Source of the DNA: Bradyrhizobium genosp. SA-3
GTDB lineage: Bacteria; Pseudomonadota; Alphaproteobacteria; Rhizobiales; Xanthobacteraceae
NCBI RefSeq assembly: GCF_004212635.1
Contig: NZ_PSRT01000072.1
Location: 1-44,613, forward strand
Reading direction: 5' to 3'
DNA: 44,613 nt
How positions within the stretch are numbered: the stretch's first letter is position 1; every line of letters starts with the position of its first letter. Below, piece by piece: positions 33,057 to 41,115 of this stretch. Position numbers and translations under genes: made by a program. A model generated the notes under the pieces. That model searched no databases. It was not told the origin of the DNA and saw nothing but the letters and a program-made list of their open reading frames with translations.

Positions 33057-34726
33057 TGGCGAGGCCCGACGAACTGGTGTTTGCGCCGCTCGGCGGCGTC
33101 GGCGAGATCGGCATGAACCTGTCGATCTACGGCCTCGGCAACCGCCACCAGCGCGCCTGGCTCGCGGTCGATCTCGGCGTCTCCTTCGGTGACGAGGAGC
33201 ATCTGCCAGGTATCGACCTGATCATGCCGGACATCTCCTTCCTGGAGAAGGAGCGCAAGAACCTGATGGGCCTGGTGCTCACCCATGCCCACGAGGATCA
33301 TTTCGGCGCCATCATCGATCTCTGGCCGAAGCTGCAATGCCCGATCTACGCGACCAAATTCAGCGCGGCGCTGTTCGAGGCCAAATGCGCAGCTGAGCGC
33401 GGTGCGCCCAACATTCCGGTGACGGTGGTCCCGTCCGGGGGCCGCGTCGATGTCGGCCCGTTCAACGTCGAGTTCATCCCGGTCGCGCACTCGATTCCGG
33501 AAGCGCATGCGCTGGCGATCCACACCGAAGCCGGCACGGTGCTGCACACTGGCGACTGGAAGATCGACCCGACCCCGACGCTGGGGGTCCCGACCGACGA
33601 GAAGCGCCTGCGCGAGCTCGGCGAGCAGGGCGTGCTCGCCTTGATCGGCGATTCCACCAACGCGGTGCGCGACGGCCGCTCGCCGTCGGAGGCCGAGGTC
33701 GCCCGGACCATCATTGATCTCGTGAAGTCCGCCAAGGGCCGCGTCGCGGTGACGACCTTCGCCTCCAACGTCGCCCGCATCAAGGCCGTGGCCGAGGCTG
33801 CGAAAGCCGCCGACCGCGAGGTCGTCGTGGTCGGCCGCGCCATGGAGCGCGTGGTGCAGGTCGCGCGCGAGACCGGTTATCTCGACGGCGTGCAGAATTT
33901 CCGCTCGCCCGAGGTCTACGGCCATCTGCCGCAGGATAAGGTGCTGGCGCTGTGCACCGGCAGCCAGGGCGAGCCGCGCGCAGCGCTGGCGCGCATCGCC
34001 AATGACGACCATCCCGAGATCACGCTGAACCGCGGCGACAGCGTCATCTTCTCCTCGCGCACCATTCCCGGCAATGAGAAGGCCGTTGGCTCGATCATCA
34101 ACAATCTGGTGCTCCAGGGCGTCGAGATCATCACCGACCGCGACCATCTGGTCCACGTCTCCGGCCACCCGCGCCGCGACGAGCTGCGCGATCTGATCTC
34201 CTGGGTGAAGCCGCAGCTCCTGATCCCCGTCCATGGCGAGGCCCTGCACCTGCACGAGCACGCAAAACTCGCGCGCGCCGCCGGCGTGCCGCGCGTGCTG
34301 GTCTGCCGCAACGGCGACCTCGTCAAGCTCGGCCCCGGCGATCCCGGAATCGTTGGCGAGGTGCCGTCGGGCCGTCTCTACAAGGACGGCATGATCCTGG
34401 AGGACGCAAAATCCCGCGCTGTGGTCGAGCGGCGCCGCATGGCGTTCTCCGGCTGTGCCTTCGTCGCCATCGCCATGACGGAGCAGGGCGAGCTCGCCGA
34501 CGATCCCGAGGTCGATCTCGTCGGCATCCCCGACAAGAACAGGGCGGGCGAGACCTTCGACGACATCGTCTTCGATGCCGTTGTCTCCACCATCGAGGGC
34601 CTGCCCCGGCCGCGGCGCCGTGATCCGGACGCGCTGGCCGAGTCGGTGCGGCGCGCGGTGCGGGCCGTGATCAACGAACATTGGGGCAAAAAGCCCCCCT
34701 GTCTGGTACACGTGCTGACGGTATAA
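33056..34726 (+). CDS. rnj: Ribonuclease J (metallo-beta-lactamase/beta-CASP RNase)
   Basis: The 556-residue protein has the metal-binding motif THAHEDHFGAII, further ligands in FIPVAHSIPEAHALAI and HTGDWKIDPTP, and the beta-CASP region with STNAVRDGRSPSE and CTGSQGEPRAAL. The later block LVHVSGHPRRDELRDLISWV completes the active site. RNase J combines endonuclease and 5'-3' exonuclease activity in mRNA decay and rRNA 5' maturation, as shown in Sinorhizobium. A GTG at 33053 could add one Met; ATG 33056 overlaps the birA stop. Confidence 0.95.
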   Translation: MARPDELVFAPLGGVGEIGMNLSIYGLGNRHQRAWLAVDLGVSFGDEEHLPGIDLIMPDISFLEKERKNLMGLVLTHAHEDHFGAIIDLWPKLQCPIYATKFSAALFEAKCAAERGAPNIPVTVVPSGGRVDVGPFNVEFIPVAHSIPEAHALAIHTEAGTVLHTGDWKIDPTPTLGVPTDEKRLRELGEQGVLALIGDSTNAVRDGRSPSEAEVARTIIDLVKSAKGRVAVTTFASNVARIKAVAEAAKAADREVVVVGRAMERVVQVARETGYLDGVQNFRSPEVYGHLPQDKVLALCTGSQGEPRAALARIANDDHPEITLNRGDSVIFSSRTIPGNEKAVGSIINNLVLQGVEIITDRDHLVHVSGHPRRDELRDLISWVKPQLLIPVHGEALHLHEHAKLARAAGVPRVLVCRNGDLVKLGPGDPGIVGEVPSGRLYKDGMILEDAKSRAVVERRRMAFSGCAFVAIAMTEQGELADDPEVDLVGIPDKNRAGETFDDIVFDAVVSTIEGLPRPRRRDPDALAESVRRAVRAVINEHWGKKPPCLVHVLTV

Positions 34727-34731
34727 TTTGG

Positions 34732-34767
34732 GCATGATCTCTTTGCAAAATCGCTTCCGGATCATGC
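34732..34767. repeat. Short, degenerate GCATGATC/GATCATGC palindromic element
   Basis: GCATGATC (34732-34739) and GATCATGC (34760-34767) enclose a 20-base centre. The right part (TCGCTTCCGGATCATGCTC) matches the outer part of the fuller copy at 35873, read in reverse. It lies just after the RNase J stop. This repeat is common in Bradyrhizobium intergenic regions (from memory). Confidence 0.7.
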
Positions 34768-34783
34768 TCTAAGGGAGAAGGAC

Positions 34784-35188
34784 ATGCTGGGCCGGCTCAA
34801 CCATGTCGCGATTGCGACGAAGGACGCCGTCAAGGCCGCAAAGATCTATGGCGCGGCGTTCGGGGCGCAGATTTCGGAAGCCGTGGCGTTGCCCGAGCAC
34901 GGCGTCACCACGGTGTTCGCGACGCTGCCCAACACCAAGATCGAGTTCATCGAGCCGCTCGGCGAGGCCTCGCCGATCGCAAAATTCCTCGAGCGCAATG
35001 CCGATGGCGGCATCCACCATGTCTGCTATGAGGTCGTCGACATCATTGCCTCGCGCGACACGCTGGTGAAGGAGGGCGCGCGCGTGCTCGGCGACGGCGT
35101 GCCCAAGATCGGCGCCCACGGCAAGCCGGTGCTGTTCCTGCACCCCAAGGATTTTTCCGGCGCCCTGGTCGAGATTGAGCAAGCATAA
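34784..35188 (+). CDS. mce: Methylmalonyl-CoA epimerase
   Basis: The 134-residue vicinal-oxygen-chelate protein has metal ligands in LNHVAIATKD (His), GGIHHVCYEV (His) and the C-terminal LVEIEQA (Glu). It interconverts the (2R) and (2S) forms of methylmalonyl-CoA between propionyl-CoA carboxylase and the B12 mutase. The catalytic Glu in TKIEFIEPLGEASPIAKFL is present. AAGGGAGAAGG precedes the ATG. The gene sits between the RNase J and DUF1467 genes, an order common in rhizobia. Confidence 0.95.
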   Translation: MLGRLNHVAIATKDAVKAAKIYGAAFGAQISEAVALPEHGVTTVFATLPNTKIEFIEPLGEASPIAKFLERNADGGIHHVCYEVVDIIASRDTLVKEGARVLGDGVPKIGAHGKPVLFLHPKDFSGALVEIEQA

Positions 35189-35197
35189 GGCCGCCCC

Positions 35198-35473
35198 ATG
35201 GCCATCCAGATATCAACGGCAATCGCGATCTACTTCGTCATCTGGTGGATCGCGCTGTTTCTGACGCTGCCGTTCGGCGTGCGCAGCCAGCACGAGGACG
35301 GCGTCGGTGCGCCAGGCACCGACCCAGGCGCACCGATCCTGACGCGGATGGGGCGCAAGCTGATCTGGACCACGATCATCTCGGCGATCATCTACGGCCT
35401 CGGCATGGCCGCTTATCACGCCGGCTATCTCTCGATCGAACGCCTGTCGAAGATGATGGGAATGCCGTTCTAG
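35198..35473 (+). CDS. DUF1467-family small membrane protein
   Basis: The 91-residue protein has two helices (AIYFVIWWIALFLTLPFGVR and LIWTTIISAIIYGLGMAAYH) joined by a loop holding the family's QHEDGVGAPGTDPGAPI-like segment. DUF1467 proteins are confined to alphaproteobacteria and their function is unknown. The conserved position after mce is typical. It starts nine bases after mce. Confidence 0.9.
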   Translation: MAIQISTAIAIYFVIWWIALFLTLPFGVRSQHEDGVGAPGTDPGAPILTRMGRKLIWTTIISAIIYGLGMAAYHAGYLSIERLSKMMGMPF

Positions 35474-35507
35474 ACGTTTTTTGCTGATTATTGTTTTGGG
35501 GGGAAGA

Positions 35508-35855
35508 ATGACTTTTCAGCGCATCGTCATCGCGCTTCTGGTGCTGATCGTCGCCGGCCTTGGTGCCATCGGCTATGTCGAATGGAAGATGGCGGTGCAG
35601 GTGCGCACCCTGAAGGCGTTCGTCGAGGGCTACGTCTTCAATGAGGCGGTGATGGCGTGTGAGCAGGCCAAGAGCTCGACGCCGTTCAAATGGAACGGCG
35701 GCAAGAGCACCTCGGTGATCGGCCTGAACTCGGTCAAGCTGGACAAATACATCGTCAGCGCCAGCTACACGCTGGTGGCGGACAGCGTCTATTGTGATTA
35801 CGATCCGATCAAAAGAAAGGCCGGGATCGGCTCGAGCTTCCTGGAGCGGGAGTAA
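35508..35855 (+). CDS. Hypothetical protein with N-terminal membrane anchor
   Basis: The 115-residue product has one hydrophobic N-terminal segment (IVIALLVLIVAGLGAIGYVE) and a small soluble domain with two Cys (VMACEQAK and VYCDYDPIK) that could form a disulfide in the periplasm. GGGGGGAAG lies just before the ATG at 35508; a TTG at 35481 is less likely. I recognise no family. A repeat element begins 17 bases after its stop. Confidence 0.7.
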   Translation: MTFQRIVIALLVLIVAGLGAIGYVEWKMAVQVRTLKAFVEGYVFNEAVMACEQAKSSTPFKWNGGKSTSVIGLNSVKLDKYIVSASYTLVADSVYCDYDPIKRKAGIGSSFLERE

Positions 35856-35872
35856 CGATCCGGCCATGCCAA

Positions 35873-35953
35873 GAGCATGATCCGGAAAAGTGCGAAGCGG
35901 TTTTCCGAGAAGATCATGCTCAAATAATAATCTAAAGCGCGATCTCATCGCGC
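35873..35953. repeat. Fuller copy of the GAGCATGATC...GATCATGCTC intergenic repeat
   Basis: The 49-base core (35873-35921) has inverted ends GAGCATGATC and GATCATGCTC and inner arms CCGGAAAAG and GGTTTTCCG. It is followed by an A-rich stretch and a second small palindrome GCGCGAT-CTC-ATCGCGC (35937-35953), 16 bases before the mtnK start. I know this composite repeat from many intergenic sites in Bradyrhizobium. It could form a strong mRNA hairpin. Confidence 0.8.
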
Positions 35954-35969
35954 ATGGGATGGGATCGTC

Positions 35970-37256
35970 ATGGTGCAGGGGCAGGGGGATTACCGGATTC
36001 TGCATGAGGCGGCGTTGCGGGATTATCTCGCGGGCCTGCCGGACCTCAAGGCACTCCTCGGCGATGCGCCACCATCCTGGGCGATCACCGAGGTCGGCGA
36101 CGGCAATCTCAACCTCGTCTTCATCGTCAAAGGCGGGCGCGGCGGCATCGCGGTGAAGCAGGCACTGCCCTATGTCCGCCTCGTCGGCGAGAGCTGGCCG
36201 CTGCCGCTGTCGCGGGCTCATTACGAATATCTGGCGCTGTCGAAGCAGGCCCAGCTCGCACCCGGCCTCGTGCCGGCTCTGCTGCATCACAACGAGGCCT
36301 TGGCGCTGACGGTGATGGAGCTGCTCGAGCCTCACATCATCATGCGCAAGGGGTTGGTTGCGGCAACGCAATATCCGCGCTTTGTGGACGATATCAGCAC
36401 CTTCATGGCGCGGACGCTGTTCTTCACCTCCGATCTCGCGCTCTCCGCGGCCGAGAAGAAGCAGGGCATCGCCGCCTTCGCCGGCAATCACGCGCTGTGC
36501 AAGATCACCGAAGACCTGATCTTCACCGATCCCTACCGCATAGCCGAACAGAACCGCTGGACCGCGCCTTACCTCGATGGCTTGGCCGCAAGCCTCCGCG
36601 ACGACATGGACCTGCATGTCGCGATCTCCCGGCTGAAGCTGAAGTTCATGGCAAGCCCCGAGGCGCTGATCCACGGCGACCTCCACACCGGCTCGATCAT
36701 GGTGACGGAGAACCAGACGCGGGTGATCGACCCCGAATTCGCGTTCTACGGCCCGATGGGATTCGACGTCGGCGCCGTGCTGGCCAACCTGCTGATGGCG
36801 TATTTCGCCTCCGCCGGCCATGAGCGCTCGCCGGGTGAGCGGGGGGCGTTCGAGGACTGGGTGCTGGAGACCATTGGGCAGGTCTGGAGCGAGTTCGCCC
36901 GCAAATTCCTCGGCCTCTGGCGCGCCGGCGCTGCTGGCGATGCCTATCCCGTCTCACTCTTTTCCGGCGAGAAGGGCGCCGCACGTCTTGAGGCCGAGCG
37001 GCAGGCCTACATGCAGCGCCTGTTCACTGATACGGTCGGCTTCGCAGCCGCAAAAACCATCCGCCGTATCTTCGGCCTCGCCCATAACATCGACTTCGAG
37101 CTGATCGAGGATCCGAAGAAGCGCGCGATCAGCGAGGCCCGCGCCGTGCGTCTGGCAAGGGCGATGATGGTGGAGACGGAAGCGTTTCGAACGATCGCTG
37201 ACGTCACCAGTGCAGCGCGGAAACTGCGCGATTGGCAACCGGAGTTATCCAGTTGA
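35970..37256 (+). CDS. mtnK: S-methyl-5-thioribose kinase
   Basis: The 428-residue protein belongs to the aminoglycoside-phosphotransferase-like kinase fold. Motifs are ITEVGDGNLNLVFIV (nucleotide loop), GIAVKQALPYVRLVGESWPL (ATP-binding Lys), the catalytic loop ALIHGDLHTGSIMV and the metal site VIDPEFAFYGPMGFDVGAVL. MtnK phosphorylates methylthioribose in the methionine salvage pathway. Usually mtnA (methylthioribose-1-phosphate isomerase) lies beside it, but no mtnA is in this window. GCGCGAT hairpin DNA lies upstream, so it probably has its own promoter within or before the repeat. Confidence 0.93.
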   Translation: MVQGQGDYRILHEAALRDYLAGLPDLKALLGDAPPSWAITEVGDGNLNLVFIVKGGRGGIAVKQALPYVRLVGESWPLPLSRAHYEYLALSKQAQLAPGLVPALLHHNEALALTVMELLEPHIIMRKGLVAATQYPRFVDDISTFMARTLFFTSDLALSAAEKKQGIAAFAGNHALCKITEDLIFTDPYRIAEQNRWTAPYLDGLAASLRDDMDLHVAISRLKLKFMASPEALIHGDLHTGSIMVTENQTRVIDPEFAFYGPMGFDVGAVLANLLMAYFASAGHERSPGERGAFEDWVLETIGQVWSEFARKFLGLWRAGAAGDAYPVSLFSGEKGAARLEAERQAYMQRLFTDTVGFAAAKTIRRIFGLAHNIDFELIEDPKKRAISEARAVRLARAMMVETEAFRTIADVTSAARKLRDWQPELSS

Positions 37257-37710
37257 GAGCCTCAAGAGGAGCGCGCCTTCGCGCTCCGTCATTGCGAGAA
37301 GCAATCCAGACTGCCGCCGCGGAAAGATTCTGGATTGCTTCTCCCGTTACATCAAGGGCGGGTCCGCCATCGGCCGGTGCCAAACTCGCAATGACGGGGA
37401 GGGATTGTCGCTGAACGTCAATAAAGCCGCACCGCGAGCAGGACGCCGTGCGCGGTCCCTCGGACTCGGATAACGATCCTGAGCTTGGTCGCGTTGATCG
37501 CGAAAAATGTTCACTGGTTCGGGTCGCTCGATGACGCACCGCGTCAATCGGCGGCTTGCATCGCCCGGGGGATACAACCTGAGAACGGGGTAGCCGTCGA
37601 AGGGTTGCTATCCGGAACCGGCATCGGTTGTCACCAAAAACGAAGCTTGCTTTCGACAGGCGACGAATGATCAAATCCCTGATCGGAATACCTGCGTTCT
37701 TGGGGGACAC
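37257..37710. other. Gene-free interval with repeat element and a hairpin
   Basis: After the mtnK stop there is a perfect 8-bp hairpin GGAGCGCG-CCTT-CGCGCTCC (37268-37287) without a T-run, then the palindromic repeat at 37287-37396. The remaining 314 bases show no protein-like frame or clear promoter. The last bases, TTGGGGGACAC, are the ribosome-binding region of the ABC substrate-binding gene. The promoter of the ABC operon should be in this interval, but I cannot place it. Confidence 0.6.
37287..37396. repeat. Palindromic repeat, GTCATTGCGAG type (copy 1)
   Basis: Outer ends CGTCATTGCGAG and CTCGCAATGACG pair. Inner arms AGAAGCAATCCAGA (37297-37310) and TCTGGATTGCTTCT (37329-37342) are perfect inverted repeats with an 18-base loop. 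The same core recurs at 44549-44613. I know this family as a frequent intergenic element in Bradyrhizobium. Confidence 0.85.
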
Positions 37711-39300
37711 ATGATGTTCAGGATGATTGCGATCGTCGCTGGTTTGGGGCTGGCGCTCGTTACCACAGCGGAGGCCCAGACACCGCGCAAGGGTGGAACC
37801 ATCCGCATGACCGCGCCCTATGGCTCGAGTTTCTCCAGCCTCGACATTCACACGACACAGCGCGCCCAGGACGAGATCTACGCCAAGGCCCTGCATCGGT
37901 CGCTCTACATCTGGAATTCCGCGGAAGGCAAGCCGGTCCTGGAGCTTGCCAAGGAAGACGTGGTCTCGGGCGGAGGCCTGGTTCACACCTTCAAGCTGCG
38001 AGACGATGCCTATTTCCACAACGGCCGCAAGATGACGGCCGATGACGTCATCTGGTCCTACAATCGCATCATGGACGGCACCAAAGCCTATCCCGGCGCG
38101 CGTTTCGTCCGGGTGATCGAGGGCGCGGCCGCAGTGGAGAAGGGCCAGGCCAAGGAGATCTCCGGCCTGAAGAAGATCGACGACTTTACCGTTGAGATGA
38201 AGCTGACCGAGAAGGTCGATCCGGGCTTCTATTTCTTCAACGCGCTGACCTCGATCTATCCCGCAGACGAAGGTGCAAAGGAAAGCTTCATCCAGAAGCC
38301 GATCGGCCTCGGCCCGTTCAAGTTCGTCGAGCACGTGCCGGGATCGCGCATCGTTCTGGAACGTTGGGACCGGTTCTACAAGCCCGGCAAGCCCTATGCC
38401 GACAAGCTCATCGTGTCGGTCATGGGCGAGGCCGCGGCCCGCGATGTCGCATTCCGCAACAAGGAGATCGACACCTCGGTGCTCGGGCCTGCACAATATC
38501 TCGCCTATCAGGCCGACCCCGACCTCAAGGGCACCATCGTCGAAGTCGCCGAGGTCTTCACGCGTCACATGGGGATGAATCCGGCATTCAAGCCGTTTGC
38601 CGACAAGCGCGTCCGGCAGGCGATCAACCACGCGATCGATACCGACCTGATCATCAAAAAGCTGGTCAAAGGCAAGGCCTATCGCGCCACCAGCTGGCTG
38701 CCTCTGACCTCGCCACTCTACGACAAGGCAATGAAGCCCTACGCCTTCGATCCCGCGAAAGCAAAGCAGTTGCTTGCGGAGGCCGGCTATCCCACGGGCT
38801 TCGAATTCGAATGGACGACCAGTCAGAATGAAAGCTGGGGTCTGCCGATCGTCGAGGCCATCATCCCGATGCTGGACCGCGTGGGCATCAAGGTGAAGGT
38901 CAAGCAGGTCGAGACCGCGGTGCTGGCGGAGGTAATCAAGAAAGGCGACTTCCAGGCCTATGTCTATTCCATGGCGACAGGGCCGGATCCTCAGGCGGCG
39001 CTGAAATGCTTCTACTCGTCGACGCCGCAATCAGCCTGCAATTACACATCCTTCAAGAACGCGGATTTCGACAAGCTGATCGACGAAGCCGGGCAGACCG
39101 ACGACGCCGCAAAACGCGACCAATTGCTGCAGAAGGCCAATGCCCTGCTCTATGAAGAGGCGCCGGTCTGGTTCTTCAACTACAACAAGGCGGTCATGGC
39201 GGTGCAGCCGTGGCTGAAGGGGATTCAGTTGAATGCGACGGAACTGACCCATCAGAACGTCGAGGACCTCTGGGTGGACGAGTCGTCGCCCGCCAAGTGA
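37711..39300 (+). CDS. ABC transporter substrate-binding protein, peptide/nickel/opine type (SBP_bac_5)
   Basis: The 529-residue protein has a signal peptide (MFRMIAIVAGLGLALVTTAEAQ), without a lipobox Cys. Family-5 features include RKGGTIRMTAPYGSSFSSLD, FKLRDDAYFHNGRKMTADDV and GTIVEVAEVFTRHMGMNPAF followed by the DKRVRQAINHAIDTDLIIKK block. The fold binds oligopeptides, nickel chelates, opines or sugars; specificity is not readable. It is the first gene of a five-gene importer operon. A strong intercistronic hairpin separates it from the first permease, which fits the usual higher expression of binding proteins. Confidence 0.94.
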   Translation: MMFRMIAIVAGLGLALVTTAEAQTPRKGGTIRMTAPYGSSFSSLDIHTTQRAQDEIYAKALHRSLYIWNSAEGKPVLELAKEDVVSGGGLVHTFKLRDDAYFHNGRKMTADDVIWSYNRIMDGTKAYPGARFVRVIEGAAAVEKGQAKEISGLKKIDDFTVEMKLTEKVDPGFYFFNALTSIYPADEGAKESFIQKPIGLGPFKFVEHVPGSRIVLERWDRFYKPGKPYADKLIVSVMGEAAARDVAFRNKEIDTSVLGPAQYLAYQADPDLKGTIVEVAEVFTRHMGMNPAFKPFADKRVRQAINHAIDTDLIIKKLVKGKAYRATSWLPLTSPLYDKAMKPYAFDPAKAKQLLAEAGYPTGFEFEWTTSQNESWGLPIVEAIIPMLDRVGIKVKVKQVETAVLAEVIKKGDFQAYVYSMATGPDPQAALKCFYSSTPQSACNYTSFKNADFDKLIDEAGQTDDAAKRDQLLQKANALLYEEAPVWFFNYNKAVMAVQPWLKGIQLNATELTHQNVEDLWVDESSPAK

Positions 39301-39312
39301 CACGCGCTCTCA

Positions 39313-39347
39313 CCCTCCCGCCATCGCAGCAAGCGATGGAGGGAGGG
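39313..39347 (+). promoter_or_regulatory. Intercistronic hairpin overlapping the permease ribosome-binding site
   Basis: CCCTCCC-G-CCATCGC pairs with GCGATGG-A-GGGAGGG around loop AGCAA: two seven-base stems with one mismatch. The purine-rich right arm (GGGAGGGAGG) is the ribosome-binding site of the first permease gene. There is no U-tract, so it is not a terminator. It can limit permease translation and shield the 3' end of the binding-protein message. Confidence 0.7.
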
Positions 39348-39361
39348 AGGAACAGTTGCAA

Positions 39362-40297
39362 ATGCTCGCCTTCCTGATCCGTCGAATCCTGCAAACCGTT
39401 CCGACCGTGCTGGCCGTGGTGCTGGTGGTCTTCGTGCTGTTCAGCGTGGTCCCGGGCAGCATCGTATCGAGCATGAGCGATGACGGCCGAGGTGCAGCGG
39501 ACCCGCAGGTCGTGGAACGCATGAAGAAGCAGCTCGGCCTCGACGATCCCGTTTACATGCGCTTTGGCTCCTACATCGCCAAGCTTGCGACCGGTGATCT
39601 GGGGACGTCGTTCCGGACCCGTGAGCCGGTCACGATCATGATCGCAAAACGGATGTGGCCGACGCTACAATTGATATTCGCAGCCTTGACGTTTGCGATT
39701 GCGATTGGCGTTCCACTCGGCTTCGTCGCAGCATTGCGACCAGGCGGCATCGTCGACACGGTCTCCATGGTTGTCGCAGTGTCGGGCCTGTCAATGGCCA
39801 AATTCTGGCTCGGGCTGCTACTGATGTACCTGTTCGCCTTGAAGCTCGGCTGGCTGCCGAGCTTCGGCTATGGCGACGGCAGCCTCAAATATTTGATCCT
39901 GCCGGCCGTGACACTCGGCGTCTCGCCGATGGCGCTGCTGGCCCGGACGACGCGCGCCGCGGTGCTCGAGATCATGACCGCCGATTTTGTCCGCACGGCG
40001 CGCTCCAAGGGCATGAGCGAGATGCGTGTCGTGAAGTGGCACGTGATGCGCAACGCGCTCGTCCTGATCCTCACGACAATGGGCCTGCAATTCGGTGCGT
40101 TGATGGGACAAGCCGTCGTCGTCGAGAAATTGTTCTCGTGGCCGGGCATCGGCTCGCTGCTCGTCGACAGTGTTCTCCAGCGCGACATTCCCGCCGTTCA
40201 GGGCTCCATTCTCGTGGTGGTTCTGGCCTTTCTCGCGATCAATTTGCTGATCGACGTGCTCTACGGCGTGATCGACCCCAGGATCAGATACGCATGA
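39362..40297 (+). CDS. ABC transporter permease 1 (DppB/OppB type)
   Basis: The 311-residue inner-membrane protein begins MLAFLIRRILQTVPTVLAVV, the typical DppB N-terminus. It has about six helices and the EAA-like loop TADFVRTARSKGMSEMRVVK that contacts the ATPases. The start codon could be ATG 39362 or TTG 39356; the TTG has the better spacing to GGGAGG but the ATG matches the family. The stop overlaps the second permease start (ATGA). Confidence 0.94.
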   Translation: MLAFLIRRILQTVPTVLAVVLVVFVLFSVVPGSIVSSMSDDGRGAADPQVVERMKKQLGLDDPVYMRFGSYIAKLATGDLGTSFRTREPVTIMIAKRMWPTLQLIFAALTFAIAIGVPLGFVAALRPGGIVDTVSMVVAVSGLSMAKFWLGLLLMYLFALKLGWLPSFGYGDGSLKYLILPAVTLGVSPMALLARTTRAAVLEIMTADFVRTARSKGMSEMRVVKWHVMRNALVLILTTMGLQFGALMGQAVVVEKLFSWPGIGSLLVDSVLQRDIPAVQGSILVVVLAFLAINLLIDVLYGVIDPRIRYA

Positions 40298-41115
40298 AGC
40301 TCCGCGCCAATCTCATCATCGGTGGCGTATTGTTCGCGCTTGCGATCCTGGTCGGCCTGCTTGCGCCGTGGCTGGCGCACACCGATCCCGTCATGGACGC
40401 CAACCTCATGAACGCAGAGGAGGCGCCGAGCTGGACCTGGTGGTTCGGCACCGACGGGCAGGGCCGCGACATCTATTCCCGCGTCGTGTACGGGGCGCGC
40501 GTCTCGCTGACGGTGGGTATTGTCTCCCAGCTCATCAACAGCATCATCGGCGTGGCACTGGGCCTGAGCGCCGGGTACCTGGGCGGCTGGTGGGACGATG
40601 TCGTCAACGCCCTGACCAACCTCATGCTGGCGATCCCCTCCCTGATCTTCGCGCTGGCCATCATGGCGGTGCTTGGGCCCGGCCTGACCAGCTTGCTCAT
40701 CGCGCTCGGCTTGACCAATTGGTCCTTTACCTGCCGGATCGCACGGGCCTCGGCGCTGTCGCTGAGGAGCCAGGGCTATGTGCAGGCCGCAACCGTGCTC
40801 GGCTATGGCGATCTGCACATCATGATCACGCAGCTGCTGCCCAACATGCTCGGACCGATCGTCGTCATCGGCACGCTCGGCATGGGCAGCGCGGTCCTGT
40901 CCGAAGCCGCATTGTCGTTCCTCGGCCTCGGCGTCCGCCCGCCATTTCCGAGCTGGGGCAGCATGTTGTCGGAAGCCCGCGACCAGATCACGACGGCGCC
41001 GTGGCTCTCGGTTTTTCCCGGCCTTGCCATTTTCCTGACGGTGCTCGGCCTCAACCTGCTCGGCGACGGCCTGCGCGACATTCTCGATCCACAATCGCGG
41101 AGCCGGCGCACATGA
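40294..41115 (+). CDS. ABC transporter permease 2 (DppC/OppC type)
   Basis: The 273-residue protein has the DppC features: an N-terminal helix (LIIGGVLFALAILVGLLAPW), the periplasmic segment WWFGTDGQGRDIYSRVVYGA, and the cytoplasmic coupling loop SLRSQGYVQAATVLGYGDLH. The C-terminal block is AALSFLGLGVRPPFPSWGSM. It pairs with permease 1 to form the channel. The start overlaps the permease 1 stop, and its own stop overlaps the first ATPase start. Confidence 0.95.
   Translation: MKLRANLIIGGVLFALAILVGLLAPWLAHTDPVMDANLMNAEEAPSWTWWFGTDGQGRDIYSRVVYGARVSLTVGIVSQLINSIIGVALGLSAGYLGGWWDDVVNALTNLMLAIPSLIFALAIMAVLGPGLTSLLIALGLTNWSFTCRIARASALSLRSQGYVQAATVLGYGDLHIMITQLLPNMLGPIVVIGTLGMGSAVLSEAALSFLGLGVRPPFPSWGSMLSEARDQITTAPWLSVFPGLAIFLTVLGLNLLGDGLRDILDPQSRSRRT

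Noticed and set aside
32588..34765. 725-codon open frame antisense to birA and rnj
   Set aside because: It is a GC-bias shadow: both sense frames encode clear conserved enzymes, and the antisense product matches nothing I recognise.
37268..37287. Terminator for mtnK
   Set aside because: The stem is perfect but no T-run follows on the plus strand, and it abuts the repeat element. I describe it only as a hairpin.
37204..39030. 608-codon open frame antisense to the ABC substrate-binding gene
   Set aside because: It crosses the repeat element and intergenic DNA and lies opposite a clear transporter gene. Nothing in it looks like a conserved domain.
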